DNA of 64,000 bases from Pseudonocardia broussonetiae (GTDB lineage Bacteria; Actinomycetota; Actinomycetes; Mycobacteriales; Pseudonocardiaceae). The position numbers were made by a program, and so were the translations under genes. Of this stretch, positions 60,772 to 64,000 are shown one piece after another. The DNA lies in NCBI RefSeq assembly GCF_013155125.1, contig NZ_CP053564.1, positions 131,501 through 195,500 on the forward strand, read 5' to 3'. Each line of letters opens with the position of its first letter. Position 1 is the stretch's first letter. The notes under the pieces were generated by a model. It ran no database searches and was not told the origin of the DNA. It saw only the letters and a list, made by a program, of their open reading frames with translations.

Positions 60772-61245
60772 ATGGCCACCAACGTTCAGCACTCTGTCGA
60801 CGTCCACGTCCCGGTCCGTACGGCCTACAACCAGTGGACGCAGTTCGAGACGTTCCCGCAGTTCATGGACGGGGTCGAGCGCATCGACCAGCTCACCCCG
60901 ACGAAGACCCACTGGGTGACCAAGATCGCCGGCGTGTCCCGCGAGTTCGACGCGGAGATCACCGAGCAGCACCCCGACGAGCGCGTCGCCTGGACCACCC
61001 AGAACGGCACCCACCAGGCCGGCGTCGTGACGTTCCACCGCATCGACGACGCCACCACGCGCGTCACCCTGCAGCTCGACCACGACCCGGAGGGCCTGGT
61101 CGAGAAGGCCGGCGACGCGCTGGGCATCGTGCAGCGCCGCCTCAAGGGCGACATGGAGAACTTCAAGACCTTCATCGAGGCCCGCGGCAAGGAGGAGGGC
61201 GGCTGGCGCGGCGACGTCGACGCCGCTCCGCAGAACGCCGTCTGA
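60772..61245 (+). CDS. SRPBCC family (cyclase/dehydrase-like) protein
   Basis: 157 residues. SVDVHVPVRTAYNQWTQFET, FPQFMDGVERIDQLTP, DAEITEQHPDERVAWTTQNG and VTFHRIDDATTRVTLQLDHD follow the START/Coq10-like polyketide-cyclase fold with a hydrophobic pocket. LKGDMENFKTFIEARG is the closing helix. Bacterial members of this subgroup are often stress-related and of unknown ligand. ATG 60772 lies 9 nt after a GTTT-N15-GGGCAC promoter, with no clear ribosome-binding site, suggesting a leaderless or near-leaderless mRNA. Confidence 0.82.
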   Translation: MATNVQHSVDVHVPVRTAYNQWTQFETFPQFMDGVERIDQLTPTKTHWVTKIAGVSREFDAEITEQHPDERVAWTTQNGTHQAGVVTFHRIDDATTRVTLQLDHDPEGLVEKAGDALGIVQRRLKGDMENFKTFIEARGKEEGGWRGDVDAAPQNAV

Positions 61246-61268
61246 CGGCACCTGCAGCACGGCTGCTC

Positions 61269-61299
61269 CGGCCCGTCCCGCTCACCGCGGGGCGGGCCG
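61269..61299 (+). terminator. GC-rich terminator hairpin
   Basis: CGGCCCGTCCCGC (61269-61281) pairs with 61287-61299 (one T-G wobble) around a 5-nt loop, 23 nt after the SRPBCC stop and before the convergent glycosyltransferase end. Confidence 0.75.
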
Positions 61300-61317
61300 C
61301 CGTCGTGCCAGGAAGGG

Positions 61318-62514
61318 TCAGGCGCTCCCGACGTCGAGGTCCAGCGTCCCGGACGCGACCTCGCGCCCGCCCCACCGCCGCGCCCGGCCGAGCGCACGGG
61401 TGCTGCACGCGGTGGCGGCCACCACGCCCCCGGTGCGCAGGACGACCGTCGCGAGGTCGCCGTCGACCAGCGCCCGCACCGCCGCACCCACCGCCCACGG
61501 CGGCAGCGGCCGCTCGACCCGCATCCGCACGCGCGCGCGCCGGAGCTGGTCGGTCGTCCAGCCCCCGCCCCCGGCCAGGTCGAACCCGCCCCCGGCCAGG
61601 TCGATCCCGCCCACGGCCAGGTCGGTGTGGTGCTGGGCCTCCAGCGACGGCACGGCCCCCGAGGCGGCCTCGACGAGCACGTCGGGCACGTCGCCGGGCG
61701 GTGCGCCCCTCCGCGTCCCGGGCTCCGGGATGAGCGCAGCGAGCCGGGCCGCCTCCCGCTCCTTCACCCCGGGGGCATCGCCGCGCAGCGCCCAGTCCGG
61801 GCCGTCGTGCCAGGCCACTGCGGTGGGCTCGTGCACGAGCACCGCCCCGTTGTTCCACGCCCGGTAGGCCAGGTCCCAGTCCTCGCCGCCGTAGCCGACG
61901 TACCGCTCGTCGAAGCCGCCGAGGTCGTCGAACAGGCTGCGCCGGCACGCGAGCACGGCGCTGATGACGTGGCGGAAGCTGGTGCCGTCGGCGTCGAGCA
62001 GGTCGCGGCTGCCGGCGTAGGCCTCCCGCAGCCAGGCGGGCTCGGGCAGCTCGGGGAGCGTGCGCGGGTCGACGTCGACGGGGTGGCCGTCGAGGTCGGC
62101 GTGGCGGCGGCGACCCACGGCGAGCACGTCGGGGTTGCGGGCGACGCGCGCGGTCAGGTGCTCGAGGAACCCCGGCTCGGGCACGGTGTCGGCGTCGAGG
62201 AAGACCAGCACCTCGGCGCTCGTGTGCGCGACGCCGAGGTTGCGCGCGGCCGCCGCCCGGAAGCCGAGGTCGGGCTGGGTCACCACGCGCACCGGCGGGC
62301 CGCCCGCGGGCGGTGCGGGCGGCGGGTCCGAGCCGTCGTCGGCGATCACCACCTCCACCGGCGGCAGGGTCTGGTGGCACAGCGCGTGCCAGGTGCGGGC
62401 GAGCTGCCCGGGCTGGCGGTAGTGCGCGACGACGACCGCGACGCGCGGGCGCGGGGCCGGGTGCGCGTCGAGCAGGTTGTAGCGGTTGCCGGGGACGGGG
62501 ACGTCGATCAGCAC
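61318..62514 (-). CDS. GT2 glycosyltransferase with C-terminal GT7C-like domain
   Basis: 398 residues. VAVVVAHYRQPGQLARTWHA, VVIADDGSDPPP, LGFRAAAARNLGVA and VLVFLDADTVPEPGFLEHLT form the GT-A core. GFDERYVGYGGEDWDLAYRA is the GGEDWDL motif of galactosyltransferase-like C-terminal domains. A tandem repeat (VGGIDLAGGGFDLAGGGG) lies at about 285-303, coded by three units of 21 nt, before an unrecognised tail of about 95 residues. GTG 62514 overlaps the next glycosyltransferase stop by 7 nt. Donor and acceptor unknown. Confidence 0.83.
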   Translation of the reverse strand: MLIDVPVPGNRYNLLDAHPAPRPRVAVVVAHYRQPGQLARTWHALCHQTLPPVEVVIADDGSDPPPAPPAGGPPVRVVTQPDLGFRAAAARNLGVAHTSAEVLVFLDADTVPEPGFLEHLTARVARNPDVLAVGRRRHADLDGHPVDVDPRTLPELPEPAWLREAYAGSRDLLDADGTSFRHVISAVLACRRSLFDDLGGFDERYVGYGGEDWDLAYRAWNNGAVLVHEPTAVAWHDGPDWALRGDAPGVKEREAARLAALIPEPGTRRGAPPGDVPDVLVEAASGAVPSLEAQHHTDLAVGGIDLAGGGFDLAGGGGWTTDQLRRARVRMRVERPLPPWAVGAAVRALVDGDLATVVLRTGGVVAATACSTRALGRARRWGGREVASGTLDLDVGSA

Positions 62515-63446
62515 GCGCGCAGCCCCCGGTAGAGCGCGGCGTGCGCGACGCCGGCGCCGCACGGCGGTGGGGCGGGCAGCCAGGTGCCGTCCGGGTCGGC
62601 CAGGGCGGCGGTGACGTCGAGGTCGTCGTAGGGCGTCAGCGCGCCCGGGCGGCGGGCGGCCTGCTCGCGCACGTAGGCGCCGCGCGCGGCCAGCGGGCGC
62701 CGGCCGCACCCCCACCAGGTGGCCAGGGTGCCGCTCGCGCTGACCGAGCGCCCCGGCACGACCGGCACGGTCACCGCGCGGGCCGCGGCGGTGAGGTCGG
62801 CGTCGCTCAGGGCACCGGTGACGACGAGGTCGACGCCCGCCGCCGCCGCGCGCCTGGCCAGCGCCGCCACCAGTGCCCCGTGCCCCGGCGAGGGCCCGCC
62901 CGCGGCGACCACCCGGGGCCGCGACGGGTGCCGCGCGGCGGCGTCGAGCACCTCGGCGTGCCCCTTGCCGGGGTAGAGGAAGCCGAGCACGCCGAGCGTC
63001 GGGCGGTCGGCCCAGCCGGGCGCGGCGCCGCCGGGCACGGGTGCCGGCACCGGCAGGTCGACGACGGTCGCGACCCGCCCGGAGAACGCCGCCACCTTCG
63101 CCGCCTCGTGCTCGGCGGACACGACGACGGCGTCGGCCGCGGCCACGACCCGCGCGTAGCCCGCGGTGCGGCGGGCGTCGCGGGCCGGGTCGGGATCGGC
63201 GCCGGGCACGTCGTGCAGGGTGACGACCAGCGGGCGCGGGACGCCGGCCGCCCAGGCGGTGAACGCGGCGGCGGCCGCAGCGATGTCGGCGCCCCAGAGG
63301 GCGTCGGTGAACTGGGCGTGCGTGACGTCCGCCGCTCCCCCGTCGACGCGCTCGATCCCGTGGGCGGCCGCGCGCTCGGCCACCAGCGCGGCGTGGCGCA
63401 CCACCCCGTGCCCGGCCGGGCCGGGGGCGGCGACGCGCACCTTCAC
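62508..63446 (-). CDS. GT-B glycosyltransferase (GT4-like)
   Basis: 312 residues, shorter than usual. VRVAAPGPAGHGVVRHAALV, PLVVTLHDVPGADPD, VVVSAEHEAAKVAAFSGRVA and LGVLGFLYPGKGHAEVLDAA are GT4-like N- and mid-domain blocks. The donor-binding end (SVSASGTLATWWGCGRRPLA) has Ser-Ala-Ser in place of the Glu-x7-Glu motif, so activity may be altered. GTG overlaps the upstream stop (GTGA). Likely works with its neighbours on one cell-surface glycan. Confidence 0.72.
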   Translation of the reverse strand: MKVRVAAPGPAGHGVVRHAALVAERAAAHGIERVDGGAADVTHAQFTDALWGADIAAAAAAFTAWAAGVPRPLVVTLHDVPGADPDPARDARRTAGYARVVAAADAVVVSAEHEAAKVAAFSGRVATVVDLPVPAPVPGGAAPGWADRPTLGVLGFLYPGKGHAEVLDAAARHPSRPRVVAAGGPSPGHGALVAALARRAAAAGVDLVVTGALSDADLTAAARAVTVPVVPGRSVSASGTLATWWGCGRRPLAARGAYVREQAARRPGALTPYDDLDVTAALADPDGTWLPAPPPCGAGVAHAALYRGLRAC

Positions 63447-64000
63447 GCGGCCGCCCGCGCCGTCACCGACCGGTAGACCTCCGCGTGCACCGCCGCGATC
63501 CGCTCCCGCTGCACCCGCCGCGCCGCCGGGTCGGCCCGCCACGCCGGGCGCTCGGCGTGGGCCCGGCGCACGGCCGCGTGCAGCGAGGCGGCGTCAAGGC
63601 GGTGCTCGTCGTGGCCGTAGAGCAGGCACGGCGCCTGCTCGGCGTAGAAGCCGCAGTCGGGCGCCAGCACCGCCGTGCCGAGGTCGTGGCAGGCCTCCAG
63701 CCAGCCCGAGTGGGTGCCGAAGCGGTACGGGAGCACCGAGAGGTCGAGCGCGGACAGGTACTCCCACAGCTCGTCGTCGGTGAAGGGGGCGTGCACGCGC
63801 ACGTCCAGGTCGGGCAGAGCCGAGGCGACGGCGCGCCCGCGCGGGTCGTCGTGCGCGTCGATCCGCAGCCGCGCTCCGGGCAGCCCGTCGACGGCCGCGG
63901 CCAGCGCGCGGGCCACCGGCACCGGGTCGGCGTTGGCCCGCACGCTCTTGGCGTGCATCCCGACGAGGAACCCCGCGCGCGGCGGGCGGGGCGCGGCGAT
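63443..64000 (-). CDS. Glycosyltransferase, 5' end outside the window
   Basis: At least 185 residues; the frame is open to base 64000, so the start lies beyond it. RAGFLVGMHAKSVRANADPV, APFTDDELWEYLSALDLSVL, PYRFGTHSGWLEACHDLGTA and VLAPDCGFYAEQAPCLLYGH match the C-terminal half of GT4-like enzymes, with HSGWLEACHDLG in place of the usual EGF...E motif. Its stop overlaps the next start as GTGA. Belongs to the same glycan cluster as the two genes that follow it. Confidence 0.75.
   Translation of the reverse strand: MAAPRPPRAGFLVGMHAKSVRANADPVPVARALAAAVDGLPGARLRIDAHDDPRGRAVASALPDLDVRVHAPFTDDELWEYLSALDLSVLPYRFGTHSGWLEACHDLGTAVLAPDCGFYAEQAPCLLYGHDEHRLDAASLHAAVRRAHAERPAWRADPAARRVQRERIAAVHAEVYRSVTARAAA

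Overview
The window is very GC-rich (about 74%), dense in genes and rich in GTG starts. Its gene set is typical of a high-GC actinobacterium: an F420-type luciferase-like oxidoreductase, the SCO1664/DUF3090/MSMEG_4193-type trio beside uppP, DUF1707, DUF4383 and DUF5703 proteins, and mycothiol-like enzymes. The overall style is closest to Pseudonocardia or a near relative in the Pseudonocardiaceae; that is inference from gene content, not a database match. Many genes have a TANNNT hexamer 5-8 nt before the start codon, which implies widespread leaderless transcription.

Layout. (1) 1-10101, minus strand: a ten-gene operon, mostly joined by ATGA/GTGA overlaps: inositol-phosphate synthase, HD-like protein, methyltransferase, Gfo/Idh/MocA oxidoreductase (frameshifted and carrying a palindromic repeat), zinc-ribbon metallo-beta-lactamase-fold protein, YcaO, TIM-barrel isomerase, GT4 glycosyltransferase, PIG-L deacetylase and App1-type phosphatase. 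Synthase, glycosyltransferase and deacetylase mirror mycothiol synthesis, but YcaO, the dehydrogenase and the isomerase do not belong to it, so this is the best candidate here for an undescribed cyclitol-glycoside pathway. (2) 10371-17782: a HAD phosphatase and a glycerol regulon (two glpK, iclR regulator, glpF, glpD). (3) 17854-31293: metabolic enzymes, transporters, gnd, uppP and its conserved partner trio. (4) 31290-41588: quinone reductase, SDR, M20 peptidase, a two-component pair separated by a frameshifted HelD-like helicase and an ATP-grasp ligase, tRNA-Leu(GAG), DUF1707 and SLOG proteins. (5) 41651-47417: MFS transporter flanked by identical palindromes, thiolase, Hsp20, MerR and a PRC/DUF2382 stress protein. 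(6) 47418-61299: a carotenoid tail-modification set (CrtI/CrtD-like, CruG-like, CruF), YihY, RecQ, spore-photoproduct-lyase-like protein, SpoIIE-type phosphatase, an SDR cut by an in-frame stop, and SRPBCC. Several genes in regions 5 and 6 have promoter candidates of the GTTT-N15-GGGTA type, suggesting a general-stress regulon. (7) 61318-64000: three glycosyltransferases, the start of a glycan cluster running off the window.

The most distinctive non-coding signal is a family of short interspersed palindromes in two sequence classes whose arms have changed in a compensatory way. One copy lies inside a gene. Three genes look broken: two by single-base shifts next to short C runs (possibly assembly errors) and one by a nonsense codon.
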